Shown piece by piece: positions 28,076-39,530 of a DNA stretch of 64,000 nucleotides. The notes under the pieces are model-generated. The model did not search any database and was not told the origin of the DNA. It saw only the letters and a list, made by a program, of their open reading frames with translations. The position numbers and the translations under genes are program-made. Position 1 is the first letter of the stretch. Each line of letters begins with the position of its first letter. Origin of the DNA: Myotis daubentonii (Eukaryota > Chordata > Mammalia > Chiroptera > Vespertilionidae); contig NC_081840.1 of NCBI RefSeq assembly GCF_963259705.1, positions 3,027,562 through 3,091,561 of the forward strand. Direction: 5' to 3'.

Positions 28076-29841
28076 GCACTGCCTGCCCTTCAAGCTGCTT
28101 TGGTCCCTGAAGATGCTCAGCCAACTTGGGGCCCCAGCACTGAGGAGCGGGTCCCTTCTCTGTGGTGTGAGCCGTGTCAGCAGGTGGCGCTGTGGGGGAA
28201 GAAATAGCAGAGGTGCAGCTCTGCACTGGAATCCTCCATCAGAACTGGAGAAATCCCTTCTGTTCATGGATTGACGTGTTGAGGAAGTCACTAGACCAAT
28301 TGTCTGCTCTCATAAGACTAGAACTTAAAGGCTGTGAGGGCTAAACCAAGAGGAGAGGATGCGGCGCGATCTACACTGGAACAATGCTTGAGTTTGAGGG
28401 TGTTTGGGTATCAGATAGAGGTAGGTATTTTCGTTATGTGCAAAGCCATCCTGCCATCAGAGACTGTGAGAGGTACCAGAATTGTTAGTGAGCCTGCCCG
28501 TTTGCGGTCACCCCTGGGAGCTCTCAGCCTCTGTCCCCTGATTCTCTCCCGTCTGGGATAGCTCTTCAGGGCGCACACTGGCTGGTCCCTGGGTCCCCCC
28601 TCATCCTTTCCACAAACACTCATTGAAGCTCCCTGTGTGCCCGCTCCCGGGTTCCACCGTGGAGGCAGCCCCCTCCCTGCCCCTCTGCAGGGCTGAGCCA
28701 CCTGCTCCCCAGCACTGACCGCTCCTGAGCTTCAGGCCTGAGGTCGCTGCCTTAGACCCCCTGCCCGGGCTGCGGGCTCCCCCACTCTCCCTGGCTCCTC
28801 TGGGCTCCCTGCTTATCCAAGGCCACCAGCTGTCAATCACAGAAGCCAAAACCTGGGGTGCGGGCTGGACCCCTCCTCTCTCCACTTCCCACAGTTGGTC
28901 GCTCCCCTGAACCTGGGTCTGGAATGGATCTGGAATGTGCTCGCCCCTCTTAGATGACTGTTCTCATCCCAGGTTCCCCCGACACCCCTGTCCCTGGGTC
29001 TTGGCAGGGCCTGGCCAACTGGTCTGCCTGCCTCCCACAACTTCTCAGCCCCCTGGCACCTCTGGCATCCACCCCGCTGACCTACCTTTGTGAACCTCCC
29101 TCCCTCAGCCTCCACACCAGCTACACCTGTCCTTCTGCGGACAATGTGTTCCATGTGACTCCCCGCGGGGTGCACCCCACCCGCTCTCACCCCCCTCCAG
29201 CCCCAGACAAGCTGGTCGTACCCACAGCTTTCACTGCCATCTTCCCAGAAGGCTCCCAGCACCACTAGCCCAGGCCTCTCCTGGGAATCCCCAGATCTGT
29301 TCCCAGCTTGGAGGTCCCAAAGACACCTGCACCCCACAATGCTCAGCACACCATTCACGCTCCTCCCCCACCAAAGCCTCTGTGCTCCTCCTCTCATCCC
29401 CTCTGTCCCCTTCCCCCAGACCATGCTGGGCACCGCCCTCCCTTCCCCGTGTCCTATCCCTCACTCCCCCAGTTGCTCCCAACTCTGACTTCTCACTCAC
29501 ATACCACCCAACCCAGGGGGTGGTCCCCCCGGGGCGGTGCCACAGGGTCCTGTTGCTGAGGGAGCACCCAAACCGGGCCCTCCTGAGCTCCAGGCCTGGC
29601 TGGGAGCTGCGTGCTCTGGGGGGTGGCAAACATCCACGTGACCACTCAGGGCTGAGGTCTGCCTGCAGAGAGGGTGGGGTCACCTGTGGCACCAGAGGGG
29701 CTCCCCCTGGGGAGAGCAGGAAAGTGAGAAAATGGGGAAAGGTCAGACACACCTTGGGAAAGAAGCATCCAGCCACATGTTTATCAACCAACCAGAGGAA
29801 GAGGAGGGTGTATGTTTATATGTACACACAAACATAAAATG

Positions 29842-29896
29842 TACACACACACACACACACACACACATAAACACACACACACACACACACACACAC
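29842..29896. repeat. (CA)n microsatellite with an ATAA interruption
   Basis: Two CA tracts split by ATAAA near 29868. Confidence 0.95.
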
Positions 29897-30569
29897 GAGT
29901 ATATAAACATGCAGATACACAGCCCATTGACTCCCTTCGAAAGCTCTTCCTGATTTTTGCCAAACAGGTGAATGTATAGCCACCCTATGCTTGCCCTCAA
30001 CTGACGGATGAGTGTCATTCCAATGAGAATGTTGGGTGATGCTTGCTGTTATGTTAGCAAGTAAGACAAACTGGAGGTGCCTATGAGATCCTCACTCTTT
30101 TGTTCATGATGTGAGTGACTACTCAGTCAGGTAGTGCTTTTCTGAATGCCAGCCCAGTCCCTCAATTCTTATAATGTGTTGGCACTGCAAGGCCTACAGA
30201 GGTCTTTTTAAAAACCAGAGAGACAACTTACGTGTCATAATATTCACCCAGGGCACCCTTTTAGGTTTAATCTTCACTATTAACATTTTCTTCATCACTT
30301 TCTCAAGTCTAGAGACCACAGGCACAGAAGAAAACAAATCAAGTCCTGATTTGGTAACACTGGCCAATTCCTATGGTGTAAATATTTTCACCAGAGGTGA
30401 TTTCAGGCTGCTGACATGGTGTCCCGACCACTAATATGGGAATAGATGTATGGTCCACCCTGCTCTATAATATCACCTCCACGCAGGTACGATAGGTCTG
30501 AATAACCCCAAGAGTATGGGTAACAGGGAAACAATTCCAAGTAGCCAGTTTTGGGGTTTGTTTGTTTTT
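29897..30569. other. Anonymous AT-rich DNA
   Basis: Nothing recognised. Confidence 0.3.
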
Positions 30570-30771
30570 TAAATAAATATATTTTTATTGATTTCAGAAA
30601 GGAAGGGAGAGACAGAGAGGGAAAGAAAAACATCAATGATGAGAGAGAATCATTGATCGGCTGCCTCCTTCACGCCCCCCACTGGGGATCAAGCCTGCAA
30701 TCCAGGCATGTGCCCTAGACTGGGAATTGAACCGTGACTTCCTGGTTCATTGGTTGACGCTCAGTGGCTGG
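30570..30771 (-). repeat. Ves SINE
   Basis: TTTTTATTGATTTCAGAAAG tail side, AACATCAATGATGAGAGAGA body and CTGGTTCATTGGTTGACGCT head complement. Confidence 0.92.
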
Positions 30772-30984
30772 TCCATTTTTCCCACTTTAAATATTCGAGA
30801 CGTTTGAGGTGCAAGGCCAGCAAGTCAGCTCCTCTGGGATGGCAGCTCTGACTCCATTTTGAATGACCCGTGATATTGTTTTTCTCAAAGGGAGCAGAGC
30901 AGCTGTGTGGGCTGCGCACACATCGCCCCCCTCCATCGTCACAGCACCCAGAGCGCCCTGCCCGGTGCTCACCATGGGAGAAAG

Positions 30985-31340
30985 GAGACAGACCTGGGTT
31001 TGAATTCAGTTCCCACCGCCTCTCGTTCCGGTCTGGCCCTCAGCCTTCCTCAGCCTCCTCTCCTCGCCTGTAAAATGGGCCTCCTCTGTCATCCGTGACC
31101 TGAGGGGGTGCCGGGCCCAGCCGGTGTCCTGGAGGTGAAGGAGGCCGCCCGCCGTGAGTCCTGGCGTCTGTGCTTCGGAGCGTGTGTGAGTCCAGAGCCG
31201 CTGCCTACCCCACACACGCAAATGGGGGGGTAGTTACCCCCGAGGGTTAGCTTCTGTCGGTAAAGTGGGGCACCCCTACTCCGCGGGATCATTGCGGGGG
31301 TTCAGGTTGATACTGCAGGGAAGGTGCTGGGCATGGCGCC
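30985..31340 (+). repeat. MIR SINE, split by anonymous sequence
   Basis: ACCTGGGTTTGAATTCAGTT at 30990-31010 and CGCCTGTAAAATGGGCCTCC near 31065-31085 match the MIR core; 31285-31340 (ATTGCGGGGGTTCAGGTTGA, GGTGCTGGGCATGGCGCC) continues the MIR 3' part after an insertion or divergent stretch. Confidence 0.6.
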
Positions 31341-32180
31341 GATGCTCGATGCTCGGCAAAGCCTGGCGTCTTGCCCTGGTGGGCGCGGGATACCTAAGGT
31401 GGGGTCCCAGGGCCTCCCGCGGCCCCAGGCCAATCTCCCAGCAGCCGGGGTCTGGCTGCCAGGTTGCCCCAGCGAGTCCCTGGTAAACTTCCTGGTCCAC
31501 TCTGGAGGCGCTGAGCCCAACGGGGGGTGGGGTGCTGGACATTTAGGAAGCAAGTTCCTCAGCGGTGGGCCTGGCCGCTGCACCCAGTCTGACTCTGTGC
31601 CTTCCCAGCTCCAAATGGCCTCACTTCCCAGTGTTGCTGGGTCCCTGTGTCCGGCCTGCAGCAGCATAAGCCACTGCGGACACCTGCTGTGCCCGAGCCC
31701 TGTGCTGACTTCCTGAGGGCCTACTGTGCGCGGAGCAGCCCAGGCGGGGAAAGGTAACTTTCCTCTAGCTTCTGAGAGCCCCGTAATAAGGACAGATTAC
31801 CAAGGGAGAAATAAACAGAAAGTAATGAACATGTATACTTCACATCGACATGGGAGAGATGGGGGCGTGGTGCTGTTGGGGTGCTCCCCTGAGGTGCCTA
31901 ACCACCAGCGTAAATGCTGCTGCCTGCAGCTGAGGACAAGGAGTCGGGGTGGAGGGGCAGTAGGGGAGGTGACCAGGAAAAACGAGAGGGTCAGGTCGCC
32001 ATGCAGCTGTCCGTCTGTCCCTCCCCGCTGATTAGGGTCCTGGCGACGTAGACCCATCCCTGCGGTCCTGTGCAGGAGGGAGGCGCCCTTCCCCGCGGAG
32101 GGTTCTCTCTAAGGACCCAGCCCTTACAGAGGTGACTTCTCTCTGTTAGCAGAACTTCTACTGTATCTGCTGTTTCTCAA
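31341..32180. other. Anonymous GC-rich DNA
   Basis: A possible but weak exon at 31609-31754 is discussed among the rejected items. Confidence 0.3.
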
Positions 32181-32196
32181 AATAATGCTTCTGCCA

Positions 32197-32418
32197 CCCG
32201 GCCGGCGTGGCTCAGCGGTTCAAGCGTCGACCTATGAACCAGGAGGTCACATTTCAATTCCCGGTCAGGGCACAGGCCTGGATTGCGGGCTCCATCCCCA
32301 GTGTGGGGCGCGCAGGAGGCAGCCGGTCCATGATTCTCTCTCATCATTGATGTTTCTCTCTCTCTCTCCCTCTCTCATCCTCTCTGAAATGGATAAAAAA
32401 TATATTTCCCAAAATAAT
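32197..32418 (+). repeat. Ves SINE
   Basis: CCGGCCGGCGTGGCTCAGCG head, CTATGAACCAGGAGGTCAC middle and a tail ending AATATATTTCCC. Flanks 32181-32196 and 32419-32434 agree at 14 of 16 (AATAATGCTTCTGCCA). Confidence 0.95.
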
Positions 32419-32434
32419 AATAATCCTTATGCCA

Positions 32435-32734
32435 AAGAGGCCTAGTTTGGGGTGGCAAGCTCTGCTGGCTCTCAAGGTGGTATATTCTGCTACCTTTTAA
32501 GGTGGCAGAGCACCCTGTTAAAAAACAAAAGAACAAAATTCAACTGAGTGCGTTGTAAAGATCTTACTGGCTTTACTCGACGATTTTCAAATCGGGCAGC
32601 GTCCCATCTGGCAAATGGGAGGGAACTCCCAGAAGCTGTGCACATGCTAGACTTCTACCCACAGAAGGGGGCGGCACGGGAAGCTGTGCAAGCAAAGAGC
32701 TGGGCGCTGGTGGCAAGGTCACCTTACTTCAGGG
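32435..32734. other. Anonymous DNA
   Basis: Nothing recognised. Confidence 0.3.
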
Positions 32735-32937
32735 CAGCGGTTCTCAACCTGTGGGTCGCGACCCTTTCACAGGGGTCGCCTAAGACCATCGGACAACACA
32801 TATATAATTATGTATTGTTTTTGTGATGAATCACTATGCTTTCATTATGTTCAATTGGTAACAATGAAATTGGGGGCCACCACAACATGAGGAGCTGTAT
32901 TAAAGGGCCGCGGCCTTAGGAGGGTTGAGAACCACTG
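32735..32937 (+). mobile_element. SPIN-type non-autonomous hAT element, internally deleted
   Basis: Terminal inverted repeats CAGCGGTTCTCAACC and GGTTGAGAACCACTG. The flanking 8-mers CTTCAGGG and CGTTCGGG agree at 6 of 8, as expected for a hAT duplication. At 203 bp it lacks about 110 bp found in the full copy at 44525-44836. It has no transposase. Confidence 0.88.
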
Positions 32938-33461
32938 CGTTCGGGGGAGGCAGGGCTCTCTCCGGCAGATGACCTGCCGGTGCCGAGCCGGAGAGTCAGC
33001 CTGACGGGCTGTGACTCCATCCTGGGGAGGCCGAAACGCGTGAAGCTAGGTGCTGCGTCTCCATCTGTGATGGCGGCTCAGCACTAACGACTCCATTTTG
33101 GGTCTGTTTTCTCTTTGTTAACAACACAAGGACGAAACACCCAGTCCCTCTGCAAAGGGCTCCATAGTTCCAGGTGCGGACAACAAGGAACACAGTCAGC
33201 ATGGGAGGGTCCCTCTGTGCCCGGGCAGGGACCTGGGTTCTTGACTTCACACAGGAAAGACTTCACAACACGCATCCAGGTGACCCTGAGAGGCTGTTTA
33301 AAAGCTGGGACAGAGAAGCCAGGAAGGGCTTAGGACTGAAGAAGCAGCAGGGGGGAGCTGGGCGGGGCTGAGAGGACTCCCTGAGAAGGCAGAATGTGTC
33401 TAAGGTTAGAAACAGGTGGCTCACCCTCCAAACAGCCCAAGATGTGTTTTTCTTGATCTTA
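32938..33461. other. Anonymous DNA
   Basis: No recognised repeat; short frames only. Confidence 0.3.
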
Positions 33462-33687
33462 AGCATATTTTTATTTTTTAATCTTTATTGTTGAAAAGTA
33501 TTACATATGTCCTCCTTTCCCTTCTAGCCCACCCCCTCCCCCGCCCCAGGCCTTCGCCACCCTAGTGTCCGTGTCCATGGGCTCTGCATATGTGCATACA
33601 CGTTCTTGGTTGATCTCTTCCCACCCACCCATCCTCCCCTGCCTTCCCTCTGGGATTCCACAGTCTGTTCCATCAGCGTGTTTTTGA
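33462..33687 (-). mobile_element. Antisense L1 3' UTR fragment
   Basis: TTTATTGTTGAAAAGTATTA at the left, then TCTGCATATGTGCATACACG, TTCTTGGTTGATCTCTTCCC and ACAGTCTGTTCCATCAGCG. Read as a complement this is the end of a bat L1. It is the reference for the L1-like segments inside HeliBat copies 1 and 2. Confidence 0.85.
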
Positions 33688-34030
33688 ATCAGTTGGGGCT
33701 TTATTTTAAAGTAGGGGTATTGTACACTTTACAAATGCATCTTTTCAGCTTCTTTAAAAAAAAAAAAAAAATCTGAATCCAGCCGCACTGAGTCATCTCT
33801 ACCACAGGGTGGCAGCTTAGGGGCCAGATGAATGGCTGACACTAGGCTCTCTGTGTCCCTGCCACACCCACTTGTGTCCCCAAAGCTGAGACTGAGCATC
33901 ATTCGCATCTCACAGGCACTTGCTGGATTGGTTTTATTACGATAGAGACACTGTTCTCCAGGCAAAGGCCGCCATCAAAAGAGGGAGCCAGATGAAATAC
34001 TGAGAGCAAGCTGGTTTTCAGAAAATTAAC
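33688..34030. other. Anonymous DNA with a short poly-A
   Basis: Nothing else recognised. Confidence 0.3.
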
Positions 34031-34031
34031 A

Positions 34032-34248
34032 CTGCCTGGCTGGTGTGGCTCAGTGGTTGAACATCAACTTATGAACCAGGAGGTCACCATTCGACTCCCA
34101 GTCAGGGCACATACCCGGGTTGCGGGCTCAATCCCCAGTGTGGGGCGTGCAGGAGGCAGCCAATCCATGATTCTCTCTCATCATTGATGTTTCTCCTCTC
34201 TCTCGCTCTCCCTTCCTTTTTGAAATCAATAAAAATGTATTTTAGAAC
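34032..34248 (+). repeat. Ves SINE
   Basis: CTGCCTGGCTGGTGTGGCTC head, TATGAACCAGGAGGTCACCA middle and a CAATAAAAATGTATTTT tail. Confidence 0.94.
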
Positions 34249-34439
34249 AAGAATGTTAACATCAAGAACCTTTCTCTGTGAAAGCCACTTGTTCTAAAAA
34301 TAAGGGTCACAGTAAAATAAAGTATGCGTGTTAAGAGAATATGCCCACTTGGGCCATTCGTCTCCATTGAGTTTGCGCCCCGGTTCTACCCCTTCCCTCT
34401 GCGAGGTGGTTCATTCCCGTGATTTCAGCTCCCATCCCG

Positions 34440-34835
34440 CTCCCAGCCGAGCTGTGTCCCTCCAGAATTTATGCTGAAGCCCTAGCCCCCTCGTACCTCA
34501 AAGTATGACTGTGTTTGGAGATGGGGACTTTAAAGAATCGCTTGGGTGAAGGTGGGGTCATTAGAGTGAGTCCTCATTCCTTCTGGCTCATGTCCTTGTA
34601 CGAAGAGGAGATTAGGACACAGAGAGAGCCACCAGGGACATGTGTGCACGGAGGCACGGCCATATGAAGCAGCAGCAGGAGGGTTGCTGCCTGCAAGCCC
34701 AGGAGAGAGGCCGCAGAGGGAACCAACCCTACCCGCACCTGCTTGTGCGCCTCCGGCCTCCAGAACTGTGGGACCGTGAATCCCTGTTGTCTAACCAGCC
34801 AGGCTGTGGTCTATGGTTATGGCAGCCCTAGCAAC
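34440..34835 (+). mobile_element. MaLR-type LTR (MLT1/MST-like)
   Basis: Follows the MaLR LTR order: GTGTCCCTCCAGAATTTATG, GAAGCCCTAGCCCCC, ATGACTGTGTTTGGAGATGG, GAAGAGGAGATTAGGACACA, CTCCGGCCTCCAGAACTGTG and TATGGTTATGGCAGCCCTAG. Ancient mammalian element, solo. Confidence 0.85.
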
Positions 34836-35480
34836 TAGTGCACATCTGTCTGCTCCAGATCCCGAACCCAGGTCCCAGCCCTCAACCGAAATGTCCAACA
34901 GCCGCACTGCAGTGAGAAGCCAAGGTCTCCCAGGTTTGCACCAGGGTGCAGAGGCAGGAGTTGGCTATGGTGGGAGGGTCTGGGTGTGGTTAGATGCGCC
35001 AGCACAGGGAGAGCCGCCTGAACAGGCAGGTCGCGGTGAGATGGGAAGAGCTGAGAGGCGGTAGGTTTTCGGCAGGCCAGCAAAGATTTTCAGAGAAAAT
35101 GCCTTTTGGGGAAGATGAACCCTGAAACTGGTACCTTTCCTTATTAGGAGCTGTTCACATGCTGGACAAGTGGCTTGTTGTATTTCAGTCCTCATTCCTG
35201 CCCACCCAGCTCAGCCGACCGCAATACACATCTGTTGATTGCAATGGACGCAAGTCATCCATGTCATATGGGAGCACAGGGCAGCGCCGCCCTGAGCTGA
35301 CGTTGCTCAGACGGTACAAACACACCCATGTTGTGCGCTAACTGCCTCGGTGGGGGCAAGGCCTGGGTTTGGGCGCAAGGCAGGGGCTGTAGCAGACAAA
35401 CCCAGGGACTCAAAGAGCTCTACCGTTGTCAGGTCAAGCGTGGGCTGCCTGCGGCCATGGGGGGTCCACCTAGTGGCCTC
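34836..35480. other. Anonymous DNA
   Basis: Nothing recognised. Confidence 0.3.
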
Positions 35481-35493
35481 AAAAAAATGACTG

Positions 35494-35709
35494 GGGCCCT
35501 GACCGGTTTGGCTCAGTGGATAGAGTGTCCGCCTGTGGATTCAAGGGTCCCGGGTTCAATTCCAGTCAAGGGCATGTACCTCGGTTGCGGGCACATCCCC
35601 AGTGGGGAGTGTGCAGGAGGCAGCTGATCAATGTTTCTCTCTCATCGATGTTTCTAACTCTCTATCCCTCTCCCTTCCTCTTTGTAAAAAATCAATAAAA
35701 TCTATTTTT
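35494..35709 (+). repeat. Ves SINE (GTGGATAGAGTGTCCGCC subtype)
   Basis: A perfect 13-bp target duplication, AAAAAAATGACTG, at 35481-35493 and 35710-35722. The tail ends AATCAATAAAATCTATTTTT. Looks young. Confidence 0.97.
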
Positions 35710-35722
35710 AAAAAAATGACTG

Positions 35723-36062
35723 CGTATGTGGCTCCCCATTCTGCAGGTAGACAGTGTGGGCTGGGCTCAGCAGGGAGATTCTTCTAGCCTGAGCTGGGTT
35801 CACTAACGGCTCTGTATTCAGCAGCCGGGTAGGCTGGAGGCGGGCTGATGTAGGGTGGCCCGCCCTGGCTCATTTCTGCTCCACGCGGCTCTCACCCTCC
35901 AGGAGGCCATCCCATCTGTTTACACGGCAGCTGAGCAGGGTTCTGGGAAAGAGCAGACGTGCACAAGGCTTCTGGAGCCTAGACTTGAAACTGGCACCCG
36001 GCATTTGTTTTGGGCAAAGCAAATTAAAAGACCCACCCAGATTCAGAGATATGGGAAATAGG
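35723..36062. other. Anonymous DNA
   Basis: Nothing recognised. Confidence 0.3.
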
Positions 36063-36073
36063 TGCCACTTCTT

Positions 36074-36277
36074 TCTTTTTTAATTATTGATTTCAGAGAG
36101 AGGAAGGGGTGGGGGGTGGCATCAACGATGAGAGAGAACCAACAATCAGCTGCCTCCTGTGCGCCTCCTACTGGGGATGGAGCCCACAATCCCGGCCTGT
36201 GCCCTGACCGGGAATGGAACCATGACCTCCTGGTTCATAGGTTGATGCTCAACCACTGAGCCACACCAGCTGGGCTA
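36074..36277 (-). repeat. Ves SINE
   Basis: Flanked by TGCCACTTCTT (36063-36073) and TGCTACTTCTT (36280-36290), a decayed target duplication. Head complement GGTTCATAGGTTGATGCTCA. Confidence 0.93.
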
Positions 36278-36290
36278 GATGCTACTTCTT

Positions 36291-37587
36291 GATGGGAGGA
36301 CCTGCAAAGCATGAGAATAGGGGGATGGGGGGGGGGACCATTTTTGTAATCTACCGCAATGATGATCCCTTTTTTGTGTAAAAAACAAAACTAAGCTTCA
36401 GAGAAATTAAGTAAATTTTCCATGGCCAGTAAATGACAGGGCCCGCCTGCTCCAGCTCCAAGCCATTTCCACAACAAGATGCGGGCTGTCCTTTTAAGGA
36501 TCGCCCAGTATTTAACGCTGTTGGCACCATTATCCCCTCTCCCTGTAATCTTACAGGATCAACAGATTGGAGGAGGAAGGAGCAGGAAGTTTACAAGGAG
36601 TAATTACTTCTGACATGATCTCAAATGTGACAGATTATTTCCTGAGACCCACACAGAAAAAAATGTCACTCCCTCTGGGCAGCATCAGGGGCGAAGAACG
36701 TCCCCCCAAAATATTCCATCCGTCCGCGCGTTTCCTCATCCTTTGGAGAAAGGTAAACATAAAAAAGCCAAGCAGTCTATTTACCACGAGCTGTTTGGGA
36801 TACAGAGCGTGGCCATGGAGGCGGCTACAATGTTTGGGAGCGACCATGGTCAGTGACAGGGGACGGGAGGGGGGGACAGCTTCCTCTCTGTTCCTGTCTC
36901 GCAACCTCACGATTTGTGCAAGAGGACGCGTGGAAATTCCCGCCCCCCCCCAACCCCCCCGCTTAGAAACATCATCAGATCGTTGCCAAAACAAGCCAGT
37001 TCGGAGCTCAGCTTCACCGATGGGCGTTCGGGGTTGAAGGCCAGCAGGGGAGCCCACTGATTCTGAGATCCTGGCGATGGGACGGGCACAGCGAGCCGTG
37101 CTCACTGAAAGGCTCTGCGGCCAGCGGTGGGCACTGAGCAGCCGCCAGTGCAGCGAGTGGGCAGGACTGAGCAGCCGGGTCTGGAAAGATGCACGCAGAT
37201 GCTGACAAAGGGAGGACGTGGCTTCCAGAGTGGACATCGTTACATGTGAGAAAGAGAGCTCTTCGCTGTTGCACCCCCAAATGTAAATGAGTGGGTCCTT
37301 CTTACCAACATCAACGGAATGGCACGGTGATCCCCAAACTTGCCTGCTGATGGGACTCGCCTGGAGAGCCTGTGCACTGTGCCGCCCCCGGGCCCTGCTC
37401 AGAGCTGCGCGCTCTGCAGCAGGTCAGGTGGGGCCCAGGGTCTGTGTTTTTAACAGAACTCCAGCTGATTGTGAGGTCCAGGCGGGGGTGCCAATGGAGC
37501 GCCCCTCATCTTACCCCCAACCTCCTCCAATGGACTCGTTTGGAATTGCCCCTCCCAGCCCCTCCGTCCCTCCATCCTTTTCTCTAT
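36291..37587. other. Anonymous DNA with a MIR-like piece
   Basis: 36375-36470 resembles a MIR complement (GCTTCAGAGAAATTAAGTAA). The segment 36540-37280 is non-repetitive and holds overlapping open frames on both strands (up to 200 codons), but no splice-consistent exon. It could be conserved non-coding DNA; this cannot be judged without alignment. Confidence 0.35.
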
Positions 37588-37602
37588 AAAAGTACATTCC
37601 TC

Positions 37603-37821
37603 GCCCTAACCAGTTTGACTCAGTGGATAGAGCGTCAGCCTGCGGACTGAAAGGTCCCAGGTTCGATTCCGGCCAAGGGCATGTACCTGGGTTGCGGGCA
37701 CATCCCCAGTAGGGGGTGTGCAAGAGGCAGCTGATCGATGTTTCTCTCTCATCGATGTTTCTAACTCTCTATCCCTCTCTCTTCCTCTCGGTGAAAAATC
37801 AATAAAATATATTTTTTTAAA
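37603..37821 (+). repeat. Ves SINE (GTGGATAGAGCGTCAGCC subtype)
   Basis: A perfect 15-bp target duplication, AAAAGTACATTCCTC, at 37588-37602 and 37822-37836. A and B boxes (GACTCAGTGG, GGTTCGATTCC) are well preserved. Young insertion. Confidence 0.97.
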
Positions 37822-37836
37822 AAAAGTACATTCCTC

Positions 37837-38442
37837 TCCTTTGTTCTCTAGACTTGCCTATGGATTTTGGCTCTACCGCGCATGTCCTGAATGGCAATGC
37901 TTTGCTGTTCCCAAATAAACGCATGTTTTCTTGGAAAAGTAACTGGTTTTTTTGTTTGTTTGTTTTTTAGGTTGACAATGGTAGGGGCACCATGTTTTCT
38001 TCCTAAAATGAAGCAAGTCCTGAATTCTGGCGTCATTGATCCCAGGGTGGGCTGTTTTCACTCACACTTCTGACACCAAATGCGTGGGGGCCTTCTGCCT
38101 CCGACTGTCACCATTGTCACTAGCTGGTTATTAATGCTCATTGGAGAGGAGCAAAGGGAGGCCAGACACTCTAAGCTTTGGTCGTCGGGGCAGCTTCACC
38201 AGGAAGCTGCAACTTCAACCTCCACAGGGAAGCACCGCCCATTCCCTGCAGATCACTGGGGGCAGGAATCAGACAAAGGGGAGGTGGGCGCATGCGCAGT
38301 AAAGTCAGGGTGACGTGGGGAAGGTGCCTGTCAGTCTGACCTGAGGAAAAGATCATTGGCTGGAGCGGGAGGAGCCACAGCGAGCGCCTGCCATCCTGAA
38401 GGATTCACTGGATCAGGTCCTACTTAAAATCCCCAGAACAAA

Positions 38443-38446
<4 letters not shown>
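37837..38446. other. Anonymous DNA
   Basis: Nothing recognised. Confidence 0.3.
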
Positions 38447-38496
<50 letters not shown>

Positions 38497-38522
38497 TCTC
38501 TCTCTCTCCCTCCCTCTCTCTC
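38447..38522. repeat. (CT)n microsatellite
   Basis: About 38 CT dinucleotides with a few C insertions. Confidence 0.97.
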
Positions 38523-38654
38523 ATTTCTCTTGCTTTGCTCCTGCTTCCTTGCTCTGGCCCGTGCTCCCATGGCCAGGCGGACCCCACACACATGCCTGCA
38601 GCTGGAACACAGGCTCACCTAACCAGATGCCCGACTTGGCTGTGCAAATATGTG

Positions 38655-38905
38655 CTAAGAAAAAAACTGTAGCTATGGGTGGTGATGGATGTTAACTGGA
38701 CTCACTGTACTGAACGTTTCGCAATATATACTCATATCGAATCATTATATTGTACACCTCAAACTAATATAATGTTACATGTAAATTATATCTCAAGTTT
38801 GAAAAAATAATGAAGTACTGACACATGTTACAACTTGGGTGAACCTTCAAAACATCGTGCTAGATGAAAGAAGTCAGAATATTGTATGAGTCCGTTTATA
38901 CAAAA
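38655..38905 (+). mobile_element. Old L1 (L1M) 3' end, left half
   Basis: GATGGATGTTAACTGGACTC, CAATATATACTCATATCGAA and TATATTGTACACCTCAAACT, then ACAACTTGGGTGAACCTTCA and GCTAGATGAAAGAAGTCAGA, the order seen in old mammalian L1 3' ends. Cut by the HeliBat at 38906 and resumed at 39131 and 39332. Confidence 0.8.
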
Positions 38906-39130
38906 CTAGAGGCCCGGTGCATGACATTCGTGCACTGGGGTGGGGGGTCCCTCAGCCCGGCCTGAGCCCTTTAGTAGTCCAGGAGCCCTCAGGGGATGTC
39001 CAACTGACAGCATCAGCCCAGCTCGTGGCTCCTGCGCTGAGCGTCTGCCCCCTGGTGGTCGGTGCACATCATAGTGACCAGTCGTTTTGCCGTTCGGTCA
39101 ATTTGCATATTACCCTTTTATTATATAGGA
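38906..39130 (-). mobile_element. HeliBat-type Helitron (copy 5), exact ends
   Basis: CTAG at 38906-38909 and a GA terminus at 39129-39130. The host L1M continues TGTCCA directly after the element, so insertion was exactly between A and T with no duplication. At 225 bp this is the shortest complete copy. A near-perfect CTCF-like core complement lies at 39045-39058. Confidence 0.95.
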
Positions 39131-39136
39131 TGTCCA

Positions 39137-39331
39137 TCCTGGCCAGCATGGCTCAGTGGTTGAGTGTCGACCTATGAACCAGGAGGTCACAATTCGATTC
39201 CCAGTCAAGGCACATGCCCAGGTTGTGGGCTCGATCCCAGTGTAGGGGTGCAGGAGGCAGCCGATCAATGATTCTCTCTCATCATTGATGATTCTCTCTC
39301 ATCATTGATGTTTCTCCTGCTCTCTCTCTCC
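39137..39331 (+). repeat. Ves SINE with an internal duplication
   Basis: Head TCCTGGCCAGCATGGCTCAG; the body segment ATTCTCTCTCATCATTGATG occurs twice in tandem (39271-39310). Inserted 6 bp after the HeliBat, within the same L1M. Confidence 0.93.
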
Positions 39332-39530
39332 CTGCCAGGGGTTGGGGGGGTGTGGAGAGAGGAATGGGGGCTAACTGCTTAACAGGTGCAGGGTGTTCTT
39401 TGGGGTGATGAACAGATTTGGGGACTTAGGTAGTACATTCACGTAGACCATGTGAATGTACTCCGTGCCACTGAATTGTACGCTCTAAAACGGCTAATGG
39501 ATGTGAATACGGACTTCACCTTAATTTAAA
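39332..39530 (+). mobile_element. Old L1 (L1M) 3' end, right half
   Basis: TGCCAGGGGTTGGGGGGGTG, GGGGTGATGAACAGATTTGG and GCCACTGAATTGTACGCTCT continue the L1M seen at 38655-38905. Confidence 0.8.

Larger units (their letters stand above)
26392..29841. other. Anonymous DNA downstream of exon 11
   Basis: Contains a strong CTCF-like motif at 26900, a MIR-like stretch near 27890-28075, and a C-rich, weakly L2-like stretch near 28980-29280. No convincing exon was found. Confidence 0.35.

Noticed and set aside
31609..31754. Possible extra exon of the coiled-coil gene
   Set aside because: Acceptor CCTTCCCAG, donor AAAG/GTAACT and phase fit exon 11, and the frame is open for 48 codons, but it lies 5.2 kb away, the protein text is unremarkable and a chance match is plausible.
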